64,000 nucleotides of DNA, taken from Arthrobacter sp. GMC3 (lineage in GTDB: Bacteria; Actinomycetota; Actinomycetes; Actinomycetales; Micrococcaceae). The notes under the pieces were generated by a model, which was not told the origin of the DNA, did no database searches, and was given only the letters and a program-made list of their open reading frames with translations. The stretch lies in assembly GCF_002929305.1 (NCBI RefSeq), contig NZ_PJIO01000006.1, positions 202,702 to 266,701 on the forward strand, given 5' to 3'. A program made the position numbers and the translations under genes. Positions 27,168 through 36,090 of this stretch are shown here, one piece after another. Numbering within the stretch: the stretch's first letter is position 1; each line of letters starts with the position of its first letter.

Positions 27168-27249
27168 GACCTAACTCCTTCTAAATTCGACTTCTCAAGT
27201 CGAGTGAGAACGCACCCCGTATGGGCACGCCCAGGTGTCCCCGCTGGGA

Positions 27250-27435
27250 TCAGTGGCCAGTGACATCCTTGGCAGCATCCTTGACGTGCTCGCCCGCCTG
27301 CTTAATGCCGGCCTTGGCCTGGTCCGCTTTGCCCTCGGCCTCAAGTCGCTGATCATCCGTGGCAGCACCGAGGTGCTCTTTGGCCTTGCCCTTGAGTTCC
27401 TCGGCCTTGTTTCCGATCTTGTCTCCGATACCCAT
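27250..27435 (-). CDS. CsbD-family stress protein
   Basis: A 61-residue, highly charged protein with the CsbD pattern MGIGDKIGNKAEELKGKAKE then EGKADQAKAGIKQAGEHVKD. CsbD-like proteins in Gram-positives are controlled by SigB-type factors. AGGAG precedes the start. Next to the GlsB-type gene and near the SigB/SigF-type factor. Confidence 0.88.
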   Translation of the reverse strand: MGIGDKIGNKAEELKGKAKEHLGAATDDQRLEAEGKADQAKAGIKQAGEHVKDAAKDVTGH

Positions 27436-27929
27436 TGCCTACTCCTTTTCCTCGTGGGGACAGAAGAGGAACTAGCACGCCCCTCATCTCTGTCCGATGC
27501 CCGGCAGTGCGACACAGTGCCGCAAGCCTCACCCACTACACTTCCCACAAAGCGTTAAACCCAAACAAATCAACCTGCGGGGGCCAGCATCCAAGAACAT
27601 CTAGGACACGACGATAGACAGTGCACCAACCTGGGAATGGCCATCGATCTCAGCGTAAGAATCGCAACCAAGCCGGCTTCACGAATGAAGAAATAGGGAA
27701 CCCAATCCATTTGGAAATGCCCCCAGCTACATCCATTGGCGCCATTCTGGGATCCGGCGAATTGTCCCGCAGAGCGCCGTTCCCCTCCGGGCAGCACTGA
27801 TCTCGCAGCGACTGGTGAGCTGGGTGGTTCCACGTCCTGGAGTCGGACCGTCTTCCGGGCGGAGGTCTGGACGCGGGATGAGTGCGCGGTCTTCGATCGG
27901 TTCGTGAAGCGAAGGCCTAAGCTGTACGG
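27436..27929. other. intergenic region
   Basis: 494 bases with no confident gene. An open frame at 27736-27933 (65 residues) ends in an ATGA overlap with the next gene, but its sequence is not recognisable and it has no clear ribosome binding site. Confidence 0.5.
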
Positions 27930-28460
27930 ATGAGCTGCGAGACACAGACACGGCGCCTGCATCTGCGGGCCATAAGAATCGGAGACGGCGAACTGCTTTT
28001 CCCTATTTTTAGCGACCATCGATTGTGGTGGTATGAACCGTCGAGTCGCCACATCAACCTTCGCCAGACAGACACCTACGTCGAGCGGGCGGCTGGGCGT
28101 TGGAACAGTGACGGTTTCAGCTACTGGATCGCGTTCCTTGTCGAGGATCCTTCCGTTGTCGTCGGAAGCGGGGGCGTCCAGCGGCATCGAAGCGGTAGCT
28201 GGAATCTCAACTACCGCATCGAACATTCGTTGCAGCGCCAGGGTTACGCGACCGAACTCGCGATGGCCGGTATTGCAGCAGCTCACTCCGTCGATCCAAC
28301 GTCGCCGGTCATCGCGTGGATCGACCCGCTCAACGCCCCGTCCCGGGCGACTGCCCTCAAAGCGGGCCTGTTTTTCGCCGGCATGAGGGTCGACAGCAGT
28401 GATGGGCGTAAACGTGCGGCTTATGTCGACCGAAAGCTACCGGATGCGTCGGCGGACTAG
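27930..28460 (+). CDS. GNAT-family N-acetyltransferase
   Basis: A 176-residue RimJ/RimL-like acetyltransferase. RRLHLRAIRIGDGELLFPIF is the typical N-terminus of this group, GSGGVQRH near residue 85 the central strand, and LQRQGYATELAMAG near 105 the acetyl-CoA pyrophosphate loop. It uses acetyl-CoA to modify an amine; substrate unknown. Stands alone, followed by a hairpin. Confidence 0.78.
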   Translation: MSCETQTRRLHLRAIRIGDGELLFPIFSDHRLWWYEPSSRHINLRQTDTYVERAAGRWNSDGFSYWIAFLVEDPSVVVGSGGVQRHRSGSWNLNYRIEHSLQRQGYATELAMAGIAAAHSVDPTSPVIAWIDPLNAPSRATALKAGLFFAGMRVDSSDGRKRAAYVDRKLPDASAD

Positions 28461-28475
28461 CTGATTGATTTCAGG

Positions 28476-28502
28476 CGCTTCCCTATTTCGGCACGGGAAG
28501 CG
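28476..28502. terminator. hairpin between convergent genes
   Basis: CGCTTCCC / GGGAAGCG forms an 8-bp stem just after the acetyltransferase stop. No T run, so termination is only likely. Confidence 0.45.
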
Positions 28503-28554
28503 TTAGTGGAGGCCTGAAGGTGACGCACTTGGTTGGGCGGCCCCAAAGTTGTCG

Positions 28555-28743
28555 CTACGGCCCGTAGCGACCTTTGCCACGATCAATATCGCGCCGAGCA
28601 TCGCGGATAGCCTTCGCTACCTCAGGATTCTGGGCTTCCATGTCATTAGCGGTCTTGTCAAAGCTTCGGAACGACCGAAACACCACCGGCAAAAGGCAAA
28701 GTATGCAGATACCCGCAATGATCAAAATCGACGCGATATCCAT
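28555..28743 (-). CDS. small membrane protein, function unknown
   Basis: A 62-residue protein: one N-terminal transmembrane helix (MDIASILIIAGICILCLLPV) followed by a charged helical tail (NPEVAKAIRDARRDIDRGKG). ATG 28743 is chosen over an upstream start because the hydrophobic helix then begins at residue 3 and an AGGGGGA sequence lies upstream. Convergent with the acetyltransferase gene. Confidence 0.5.
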   Translation of the reverse strand: MDIASILIIAGICILCLLPVVFRSFRSFDKTANDMEAQNPEVAKAIRDARRDIDRGKGRYGP

Positions 28744-29107
28744 AGATACGCTTCCCCCTCTATTGGCAAGAACAACAGGACCCGTCATGACGCTGTCCCG
28801 TCTGTCCTACATACGAGGCTATCGTGCTTGAGTTCTCTCCTTCACGGAGAAGCTTTCGATTCGCCGGTGCGAGCCCAGAGCCGCGTGCATCGATATCCAT
28901 CGCACCGTTGAATTCTGCATCGTTTGAGAAGTAGTCTGTCGAGCCCAACTTCCGACAGCCTCTTCTGGACCTGGCAAAGTCAGCGACGGCGCCCGTAAGC
29001 GGTTCCACCCATGAGACGCCCCCTCCTTGCAAGACGTGGCACGCCCAAGACACTCCGTGTTTCTGGCAAGCGCAGTTTTGGAGAACCACTTTGGAAGAAT
29101 CAGCAAT
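28744..29107. other. intergenic region
   Basis: 364 bases between a small membrane protein and a methyltransferase. Open frames on the minus strand show no recognisable protein. Confidence 0.45.
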
Positions 29108-29863
29108 ATGGACGCTTCAAATTTCTACACCGGCATTGTGGCGGAGCTCTATGAGCCGCTGAAGTCCACGAGTCAAGCGTGGGAGCCCTACGCGGAGTTC
29201 ATCGCGCGGTCGGGTGAACCTGCGCTTGAGCTTGGTTGTGGCGACGGGGAACCCATCCTTGACTTGCTCCGGAATGGATTCGACGTTGACGGCATCGATT
29301 CTTCCCAAGACATGCTCGCGCGGTGCTCCCAGAAAGCGGCCGAGGCGGATATCAAAGTTGCCCTCTTCGCTCAGCGGATGGAGGAACTTGATCTACCTCG
29401 TAGGTACCGTTCAGTTTTTCTTGCTGGGCCCACGTTCACGCTACTTCCAGACGATGAGACGGCACTGCGGGCCCTGAAAGGTATCCGGCGCCACCTCGCT
29501 GATGGTGGATCCGCCCTCGTCCCGTTGTTTATCCCTGCACCTACTGAGCCTCATCAAATTGGCAGGGTTAGTGAAGTGGTCTCCGAGGATGGCGCCGTCC
29601 TGCGTTGTTCTGTCGTCTCCGCGGATCACGATGAAGAAGCCCGGATTCAGCGAAGTGTCCTTCGATACGAGAAGCACGCCAACGGCGCCAGCTTGGTCGA
29701 GGACAGGACCTGGCTACTGCACTGGTACACACAGTCAGGATTCCGGAAGCTCGCCGAGGCCGGGGGACTGATCGTTGCCGCCGTCCAGGACAAAGATGGC
29801 CAGGCAATACCCCCCGGATCGGGCGCGACGGAGTTCAAATTCATTCTGCAACCCGCTCTCTGA
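29108..29863 (+). CDS. class I SAM-dependent methyltransferase
   Basis: A 251-residue methyltransferase with SAM-binding motif I ALELGCGDGEPILDLL near residue 38, the acidic residue in DVDGIDSSQDML, and motif III-like FLAGPTFTLLPDD. Substrate unknown. The frame opens at 29027 but ATG 29108 (MDASNFYTG) fits the family N-terminus better and has GGAAG upstream. Confidence 0.82.
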   Translation: MDASNFYTGIVAELYEPLKSTSQAWEPYAEFIARSGEPALELGCGDGEPILDLLRNGFDVDGIDSSQDMLARCSQKAAEADIKVALFAQRMEELDLPRRYRSVFLAGPTFTLLPDDETALRALKGIRRHLADGGSALVPLFIPAPTEPHQIGRVSEVVSEDGAVLRCSVVSADHDEEARIQRSVLRYEKHANGASLVEDRTWLLHWYTQSGFRKLAEAGGLIVAAVQDKDGQAIPPGSGATEFKFILQPAL

Positions 29864-30199
29864 GTTGCTCCCGACAACACCTTACTTGCGGGAATGCGAC
29901 TTGACGGAGAATGCGTCGCGAACCAGACATAGGGGCCTCTGCATCGGTCTGAGGATGCCGAATTGGGTTCTTGCTGTTGCCCAGCAACAACCATGTCCCA
30001 CAGGAGGTTCGACATGCAGGACTGCGAAAACCTCCAATGAAAGCAGCAGTTTGGCCGCCAAATAGAGCCAACAGTCACAACCGCTGTTGGTTTTGCCAAT
30101 TGTTGCCGGCGCCACTCCCCCTGGCGTGGCGGTGCAGCGCCCGGCAAGCGGAATCAGTTCAGGCGAGTCCCGGACGCGAAGCTGATTCTAGATAATCCC
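29864..30199. other. intergenic region
   Basis: 336 bases before the 13-bp repeat array; no gene or RNA structure recognised. Confidence 0.45.
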
Positions 30200-30251
30200 C
30201 GTGCACAATTAGTGTGCATACCTATTGTGCATAGTATGTGTGCATGGCAGG
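30200..30251. repeat. four direct repeats with 13-bp period, likely operator array
   Basis: Octamers CGTGCACA, TGTGCATA, TGTGCATA and TGTGCATG start at 30200, 30213, 30226 and 30239, exactly 13 bases apart. The array lies directly before the start of the HTH regulator, overlaps its possible upstream starts and probably overlaps its promoter, so it is likely bound by that regulator. A 13-bp period is longer than one helical turn. Confidence 0.7.
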
Positions 30252-30259
30252 CTGGAAGG

Positions 30260-30853
30260 ATGGATGAAGCCAAGCACCCCTATACCGGTATCAAGCTCGA
30301 TCAGCAGGCGGTGCGCGTACTCGCGCATCCAATGCGGTCTCGTATCCTTGGGCAATTGCGTATTGACGGCCCTCTCACAGCAACCGATTTGGCGGCTATT
30401 CTTTCGACAAATACCGGTGCGACCAGCTATCATCTGCGGGCGCTTGAGTCCGTTGGGCTGGTCACCGACACTGGCGAGGGCATGGGAAAAAGGCGGTTAT
30501 GGCGGGCATCATCCGACTACCATTCGTGGCGGAACTCCGACTTCATTGACGACGACGATACTCGAGCGGCCATGGGCTGGTTGCAGCACGATTACGTTCG
30601 GCAGTTCACTAATCGGGCCGAGCAATGGCTCGATGTCGCCGAAGCATGGCCTGCCGCGTGGGTCGACGTATTTGGTCTGAATGACTCTTTCCTCCGAGTC
30701 ACCCCGGAGCAGGCGGCAGCCCTGAAAGACGATATCGACTCTCTTCTCGAACGGTACCGGACACTCGGCGACGGCGACGCGCGTGCGATTCGGGTTCACC
30801 TGCATACCTTCGTGGGCCCGGTCGATCTTCAGCCGCCAGAGGAGGCGGGGTGA
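30260..30853 (+). CDS. ArsR-like winged-helix repressor
   Basis: A 197-residue regulator with an HTH_20-type winged helix: VRVLAHPMRSRILGQLRIDG, then LAAILSTNTGATSYHLRALE and a wing ending GKRRLWRASSDYHSW. The C-terminal 120 residues form an extra ligand or dimer domain. The start is uncertain: ATG 30260 fits the homologous region, but 30236 and GTG 30212, inside the repeat array, are possible. Its stop overlaps the next start (TGATG), so it is coupled to an MFS exporter, the classic layout of a repressor with its efflux pump. Confidence 0.83.
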   Translation: MDEAKHPYTGIKLDQQAVRVLAHPMRSRILGQLRIDGPLTATDLAAILSTNTGATSYHLRALESVGLVTDTGEGMGKRRLWRASSDYHSWRNSDFIDDDDTRAAMGWLQHDYVRQFTNRAEQWLDVAEAWPAAWVDVFGLNDSFLRVTPEQAAALKDDIDSLLERYRTLGDGDARAIRVHLHTFVGPVDLQPPEEAG

Positions 30854-32142
30854 TGCATCGCACCACAACTCCCCCGCCCCTCACCGCCGACCAAGCCGAA
30901 CGCCGTCTGGTTCTCTTGACTGCCACACGCTGGTTCCCCGTCGGTATCGTCTTCGGACTGACCGTGCTACTACCCCTAAGTCGCGGGCTCTCACTCACTC
31001 AGGTTGGACTTCTTCTCTCTATTCAGGGCTTCGTGGTGCTGGGTCTTGAGCTTCCGACTGGTGGCCTGGCAGATTCGCTTGGACGGCGACCGCTACTGCT
31101 ACTTTCCGGGGTCTTGGCCGTCTTATCGACAGTACTGATTCTGTTCGCTGAAACGTTCTGGATGTTCGCACTCGGGATGGTTGCCCAAGGAATCTTCCGA
31201 GCCCTTGATTCCGGCCCGCTCGAGGCATGGTTCGTCGACACCGCGAATGCCCACGACCAAGAGCACCCCATCGAGCGTGGCCTCAGCCGGGCATCGATGA
31301 CTCTCGGCGTCGTCATCGCCGTCGGTGCGATGATCGGCGGCGCCCTGGTTGCCTGGCATCCGTTGGGTGAGTGGTCGGCACTGGCCTTGCCGTTCGGCGT
31401 TACGACAGTGCTGTACGCAGCCCACACTCTGCTACTAGCAACGGTGGTTCGTGAGGCTCCGAGGACAACAACCGATCGCTGCCGCCATCTGCAGATGCTT
31501 GATGCCCTCCAACAGGCGCCCCGAACCGTCATGCTCGGTCTGCAACTGTTGCGCAGTTCGACGGTGCTGCGCGCGCTTGTACTGGTTGAGGTGTTCTGGA
31601 GCGTCGCGATGATCGCCTTCGAAACACTGACCCCCGTCCAGCTCGCAGATGATCTGGGCGGCGAGGATGCGGCAGCGGCCCTGTTTGGGCCGGCATCTGC
31701 CGCAGCGTGGGGCTTGTTCGCGGTCGGCGCCCTGCTAGCCGGCATCACGAGCAAACGATTCGGAGTCGCCCGCACGGCGATCGCGTCACGCATTCTGAAC
31801 GGCCTCTTCGTGATCGCCATGGGTTTGGCCGCGGGGCCCGTCGGCTTAATCGTCGGCTACTGGCTTGCGTATCTAACACACGGCTCAGCCGGGCCGATGC
31901 ACAACGCACTACTGCACCGCGAGGCCACGCCGGAAAACCGTGCCGTAGTGCTCTCGATGAACTCCATGGTCTCCGGAGGCTCGTACAGTCTGGGGCTGCT
32001 CATACTCACCCCGCTGGCCGCAGCAGCATCGCCTGGATTCGCGCTAGCGGTGGCAGGAGGGTTCAGCGTCATAGGCGCACTGCTCTACATCCCCTCGCGG
32101 CGGCGTGAACGCGAGACCGTGCTGGTTCAAAGTTCGGTCTAG
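30853..32142 (+). CDS. MFS transporter (probable drug exporter)
   Basis: A 429-residue major facilitator with about 12 membrane segments. The loop 2-3 motif GGLADSLGRRPLLLL near residue 75 is the MFS signature, and the second half repeats it weakly (SKRFGVARTAI). GGAGG lies 8 bases before the ATG, inside the regulator's end. Coupled to the upstream repressor, it probably exports a toxic compound sensed by that repressor. Substrate unknown. Confidence 0.85.
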   Translation: MHRTTTPPPLTADQAERRLVLLTATRWFPVGIVFGLTVLLPLSRGLSLTQVGLLLSIQGFVVLGLELPTGGLADSLGRRPLLLLSGVLAVLSTVLILFAETFWMFALGMVAQGIFRALDSGPLEAWFVDTANAHDQEHPIERGLSRASMTLGVVIAVGAMIGGALVAWHPLGEWSALALPFGVTTVLYAAHTLLLATVVREAPRTTTDRCRHLQMLDALQQAPRTVMLGLQLLRSSTVLRALVLVEVFWSVAMIAFETLTPVQLADDLGGEDAAAALFGPASAAAWGLFAVGALLAGITSKRFGVARTAIASRILNGLFVIAMGLAAGPVGLIVGYWLAYLTHGSAGPMHNALLHREATPENRAVVLSMNSMVSGGSYSLGLLILTPLAAAASPGFALAVAGGFSVIGALLYIPSRRRERETVLVQSSV

Positions 32143-32265
32143 CGAAGCTTGACATGCTCTGTGCACGAGGTTGCCCCTGCGGTGATAATTGGGCTCAATC
32201 AACCGCACTGAGCAAGAGCTGAGCTCATAACCAAGACCAGATCAATTTAGAAGAAGGAGAATGCA

Positions 32266-32697
32266 ATGACTGGGAAGTATATAGCGACCTCGACCATCAA
32301 GATCGATGCGCCAAGGGGTCGTGTGTGGTCGGTACTTACTGACAGCGTCGCGATCAAGGAATTCATGTTCGGCACAAACGTCGAGACCGACTGGACCGTC
32401 GGCTCTCCGATCCTCTGGCGCGGCGTTTGGAAGGGCAAGGACTATGAGGACAAAGGCGTGATTCTGGAGCTTGAGTCCGAACGGCGACTCGTGAATACGC
32501 ATTTCAGCCCGTTGAGTGGCCAGGACGACGTGCCCGAAAATTACCACACACTCACGTGGACGTTGAAAGGTGAGGGCCACACGACTGAGTTCACGTTGTC
32601 GCAGGACAACAACGCAACCGCTGAAGGGGCCGAGCACTCGAAAGGCATGTGGGACAGCCTCGTGAAAGGCGTAAAGGAGATCGCCGAACGGGACTAG
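32266..32697 (+). CDS. SRPBCC / AHSA1-like protein
   Basis: A 143-residue START-like domain protein: the N-terminal strand (TSTIKIDAPRGRVWSVLTDS), GSPILWRGVWKGKDYEDKG and the C-terminal helix (KGMWDSLVKGVKEIAERD) match AHSA1-type SRPBCC proteins, which form a hydrophobic ligand pocket. Strong ribosome binding site AAGGAG. Stands alone; ligand unknown. Confidence 0.8.
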   Translation: MTGKYIATSTIKIDAPRGRVWSVLTDSVAIKEFMFGTNVETDWTVGSPILWRGVWKGKDYEDKGVILELESERRLVNTHFSPLSGQDDVPENYHTLTWTLKGEGHTTEFTLSQDNNATAEGAEHSKGMWDSLVKGVKEIAERD

Positions 32698-32739
32698 CCA
32701 GCACGCCGATGCGGAGAGTTGCAAACCGCCCGGCAAGGC

Positions 32740-33285
32740 TTCCTTGGGTTCTTGTGGTGATTGCAACGCTTAGTGAATGATTGTTGAGCGGGCGAAGTAT
32801 TCAATCCTTTTCCGTCCGGATCTATTGCAGGTCTTTTGGGCTGGGATGCAGGCAGGTGATTTCATCACCGATGCCGTGATTCCCATCGATACCAGTCGGC
32901 GTGCCGGGCGCACTGTCCTGGCCGCTGCTGGTGGCGTCCGTTCGCGCCGCGGCAGGAATCTAAAGGGTCGCTGCCTGTCGTTCGCTCAACGTGAAGAGAT
33001 CGCGATTCTGTGCGCCCAGGGCCAGTCCATGAGAGCGATTGGCGAGGCCATAGGGACGTCGACCTCGAGGATATCGAGGGAATTGAAACGCAACACGAAA
33101 CCCTGCACCACTTATCGGGCGTCGTCCGCGCATGTGCTCGCCTACGAGCGTGCCAGCCGGCCGAAACCGGCCAAACTCCACACGAATACCCTCTTGCGTG
33201 CGAAAGCGGAAGAGGACCCTGCCAAGAAGTATTCACCGGAACAAATCGCAGGACAACGGCGGGTTGAGTTCCCGACCAAGAGATT
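32740..33285 (+). mobile_element. IS30-family insertion sequence relic, copy A
   Basis: Begins with the shared left end TTCCTTGGGTTCTTGTGG seen in two other copies. An open frame from 32777 encodes the N-terminal part of an IS30 transposase (HTH_38: GRCLSFAQREEIAILCAQGQ and AIGTSTSRISRELKRN). Homology stops near 33285, before the DDE domain, and foreign sequence with a tRNA-like T-loop follows. Truncated and inactive. Confidence 0.8.
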
Positions 33286-33515
33286 TAGCGTTCCCAAGGT
33301 GGGATTCGAACCGGCTTTTAGCCCTTGCAAACAAGGGGAAGTCGAGGGATCTTGCGGCAGTTCGGCCCCGTACGAAGGAGTCCGAGCCGGGCCGCCAGAA
33401 AAAGTGTTGACAGTGTCACCAGCCCCTTCTTGAGGTTTGCGGTGGCGTCAAATCCCACCGGAACTCGACAAACCGATCACCGCACGGCAAGCACGGAGGC
33501 GTTTTTCCGCCGCCG

Positions 33516-33859
33516 CTATTTGGTCTCATCGGGGTGGTTCGTATGCACCTGCTCCAGATAGACCACGTGATCCACAACGTAGAACCAGATCCGCACGTCA
33601 CCTTTGAGGGTTGGTTTGTGCTGCCATCGCTCATGGGTGGAGCCCTCCCGGGTCACAACACCCAGATCCCCGGGCTAGCGATAGTTATTGGGTGCTGTGG
33701 ACCGAGGCGTTCTGGTCAGGAAGTCCCACGCATCAATCAAGGAATTCCTGTTAATGGCATTCAGATCGACACCCAGCCACGCTTCGCCTGAACCGATGCA
33801 AACCGCAGTTCATACTCACTCTTCTGCGTTGGCCGCTCAACCTTTTCGGATTTTGCCAT
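33516..33859 (-). pseudogene. RelE/ParE-like toxin pseudogene
   Basis: Read across two lesions the product is MAKSEKVERPTQKSEYELRF... then DLNAINRNSLIDAWDFLTRT... then HERWQHKPTLKGDVRIWFYV and a tail ending HTNHPDETK, the pattern of a small actinobacterial RelE-type ribonuclease toxin. A frameshift near 33775 leads to TGA at 33761-33763, and an in-frame TAG lies at 33675-33677. Its start overlaps the antitoxin end by 23 bases, the usual TA layout. Inactive unless the sequence is wrong. Confidence 0.65.
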
Positions 33860-34283
33860 GTGTTGAGGGACGCTCGACGGATTCAGAGTCATCGAGCCAT
33901 TCCACAGGCTCCGCGCCAAGACCAGCCGCGATCGCCGTCGCCGTTTCACGCCAGGATGTGAGTTCTGCAATGGCCAGGTGTGGTTGGTTGGTTACAAAGG
34001 ACGCCTGCGCGGCCGTCAAAATATCGTTCGCACAGGATTCCTGGTCAGCCGGGCTCAGGGCCAGCATCCACGGGAAGCGGTCACTCATGCGCAATGCAAG
34101 ACTTCCCTCCGTACTCGTTGACACCGCGACAAGCTGAGCCGCAAGCCCCAAAAGCGAGACGCGGGCCTGATCCGTGCTCTCCGACATCAACACCACTGCC
34201 TCGCCATCACGGCGAGTGACCCGAACAGGATGACCCATCGCAGCCACAAAGACATCCAATGCAAAAACAACTGATGCGAGCAT
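33837..34283 (-). CDS. antitoxin of a RelE-type toxin-antitoxin pair
   Basis: A 148-residue intact protein. An N-terminal PHD-like stretch (HPVRVTRRDGEAVVLMSE) is followed by a helical region (FPWMLALSPADQESCANDIL, TSWRETATAIAAGL) ending VEWLDDSESVERP. This matches my recollection of the antitoxin usually encoded just before such toxins. The partner toxin is broken, so this looks like a surviving solitary antitoxin. It could still neutralise related toxins or autoregulate. Confidence 0.6.
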   Translation of the reverse strand: MLASVVFALDVFVAAMGHPVRVTRRDGEAVVLMSESTDQARVSLLGLAAQLVAVSTSTEGSLALRMSDRFPWMLALSPADQESCANDILTAAQASFVTNQPHLAIAELTSWRETATAIAAGLGAEPVEWLDDSESVERPSTHGKIRKG

Positions 34284-34370
34284 CAGTTGGACACCTCAAT
34301 CCGTTGGTATTGTCTCAGTTGGCCACCAACGGATGAAACGCTGCTAGTCCAGAAGAATTGAGGAGTCCCT

Positions 34371-34817
34371 GTGGAACAGTTCATGCGTGATGATCTGCAA
34401 GTAATGCGAAGGCTAGCTCCGCCACAGCTGGTCGGGACGTGGCTCCTTGAACGCCAAATCCATGATTTCCATCACAATCGACATGGGTATGCGAGTGGAA
34501 TTGCGGAAATGAACCTAGCGCCCGATGGAAGCGTGGCATGGCTAGAATACGGTGATCTGAAATACGACGAGCGCGTAACTCAGTTTCGCCGGCTCCTTGA
34601 ACTACGCCAAGACTCTGATGATGAGTGGGGGGTTTGGTTCGAGAACGGTACATGGTTTCATGACTGGAGTGCCACCGACTTCGTGCATACGTGTAGTCCC
34701 GATCGCTACGCGGGTCGAGTCAGGATCTCCTCGGAGTCGTCATGGACATTAACCTGGCAGGTTTCGGGTCCGTCCAAGGAATACACATTGACCACTACCT
34801 ACAAACGAGTCAGCTGA
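34371..34817 (+). CDS. DUF6314-family protein
   Basis: A 148-residue soluble protein starting at GTG, with AGGAG five bases upstream. LVGTWLLERQIHDFHHNRHG opens the domain and GSVAWLEYGDLKY, FENGTWFHDWSATDFVHTC and LTWQVSGPSKEYTLTTTYKR follow, a lipocalin-like beta pattern found in DUF6314 proteins. Function unknown. Stands alone. Confidence 0.6.
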   Translation: MEQFMRDDLQVMRRLAPPQLVGTWLLERQIHDFHHNRHGYASGIAEMNLAPDGSVAWLEYGDLKYDERVTQFRRLLELRQDSDDEWGVWFENGTWFHDWSATDFVHTCSPDRYAGRVRISSESSWTLTWQVSGPSKEYTLTTTYKRVS

Positions 34818-35294
34818 TTCCTTGGTGGAACGCCAGGCCGTCCGGCCTCATTGATGTTAGGCACGGCAGCCATTCGCGGGACATCTCGGATTTACCACGT
34901 GATTTCACGGCCTTGGCCAAGTCCGCCTGCAGGTGCCACCGGGGGCAACCTGAGTGTTTGGTAGGTGATGGTCGGAATCGGGCAGTAGGGCCCGGCAGTC
35001 CTAGAGCCGCCCCACCCGCCAAGTTGCGATGAGTCCCGCTTGTTTCAGTGGATTTTGCATCGTTCGCGTTGCGTTCTCATTTTACTCTTGGTTCATCACG
35101 GTCAGTTCGCAAGCCTTCATATTGTTGAAGTCTCCTTGAGGCAAAACCTTGACGGCAAGTAGCTTCGCTCGCGACCGACGAGTCCGTCTAACGAAGATCG
35201 GAGGTTTCGGATGAAGTGGCGCCGCGACCAGTCGGCACCCATTGGGGCCAGAGCCTAGTCATCTTCAACTGCTCTCTTGTTGACGCTGCAGGGG
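34818..35294. other. intergenic region
   Basis: 477 bases between the DUF6314 gene and the convergent lipoprotein gene; no gene, terminator or RNA recognised. Confidence 0.45.
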
Positions 35295-35999
35295 TTACGG
35301 GGCTTTTTCGACGGTAATATCGCCGTTGCGGGATTGGGCTTTCACCGCGTGAGCGCTGCCAGCGTCCGTGGCCACGTTCACGGTGACATCTCCCTTTTTC
35401 GTGGACGTGTCAACGGCGTACGTCGCTTTTGGAAGGGCTAGGTGAATATTTCCGTCTTGGCTTTGTACGTTGACGAGGTCGGGCACGGTGCCAAAGTTAA
35501 GCTGGACGTTGCCGTTCCTGGTGCTTGTAGTTACTGACTTGGCCGAGATCTGCTCCCCGTCAATATCCCCATCTTTAGTCTTCATGCTCAGCTCGGTAGT
35601 GAATCCGGTTGCTTTGATGAGTCCGCCGTCGTTTTCAGCGGAAAGAGTGACGTTGCGGGGTACTTTTACGGTGAACCGGGCGCTGCAATTGATAGAGACA
35701 CCTGTGCAGCTCTGATCCAGCGTCAGGGTGTTCCCGTCCAGCTGCCATACGGACACGGGCTCTGCCCCGACCACCCCGCCGCTGGTCGCCCGTACGACCT
35801 GGATCTCGTCGACGTCCGCGGAGATGAGGTCAAGATCGGAGGAGAGTGAGGTTACGGTGAGGTTTTCCCCACTGAACGCGAACGACTTGGTCTCTACAGT
35901 GTCGTTGCCTGTGCCGCTCTCACTGCTGCAACCGGTGGCGAGAAGGGCCAGGAGAACGATCCCGCCAAGGGCGAGCAGGGTGCGTGGTTTGGTAGTCAT
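35295..35999 (-). CDS. DUF4097-type beta-solenoid lipoprotein
   Basis: A 234-residue exported protein: a signal peptide with lipobox LLATGC, then a repetitive beta region with recurring D-G-[DN]-[IV] turns (MKTKDGDIDG, TSTRNGNVQLNF, SQDGNIHLALP, KKGDVTVNV, SRNGDITVEKAP). This is the DUF4097/DUF4098 adhesin-like fold. ATG 35999 has AAGGAA upstream. It is downstream of an FtsX-type permease and ATPase on the same strand, so it probably serves the same envelope-stress module. Confidence 0.78.
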   Translation of the reverse strand: MTTKPRTLLALGGIVLLALLATGCSSESGTGNDTVETKSFAFSGENLTVTSLSSDLDLISADVDEIQVVRATSGGVVGAEPVSVWQLDGNTLTLDQSCTGVSINCSARFTVKVPRNVTLSAENDGGLIKATGFTTELSMKTKDGDIDGEQISAKSVTTSTRNGNVQLNFGTVPDLVNVQSQDGNIHLALPKATYAVDTSTKKGDVTVNVATDAGSAHAVKAQSRNGDITVEKAP

Positions 36000-36090
36000 A
36001 GTGTGATTCCTTATTTTTGGGACATGCATTGCTGCATGCCGTTGAACTTCTTGGAGAAGAGGCGGTTAGTCGTGCAGCCGCAGCGGCACA

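Noticed and set aside
27736..27933. 65-codon frame ending in an ATGA overlap with the acetyltransferase start
   Set aside because: The overlap is suggestive of coupling, but the sequence is not recognisable and no ribosome binding site is seen.
27570..28286. Minus-strand frame of 238 codons
   Set aside because: Lies opposite the acetyltransferase gene and has no domain.
33285..33400. A complete tRNA gene on the minus strand
   Set aside because: The T-loop GGTTCGAATCC is present, but the 5' half of the T-stem does not pair, and no anticodon arm with a 7-base loop or acceptor stem can be formed.
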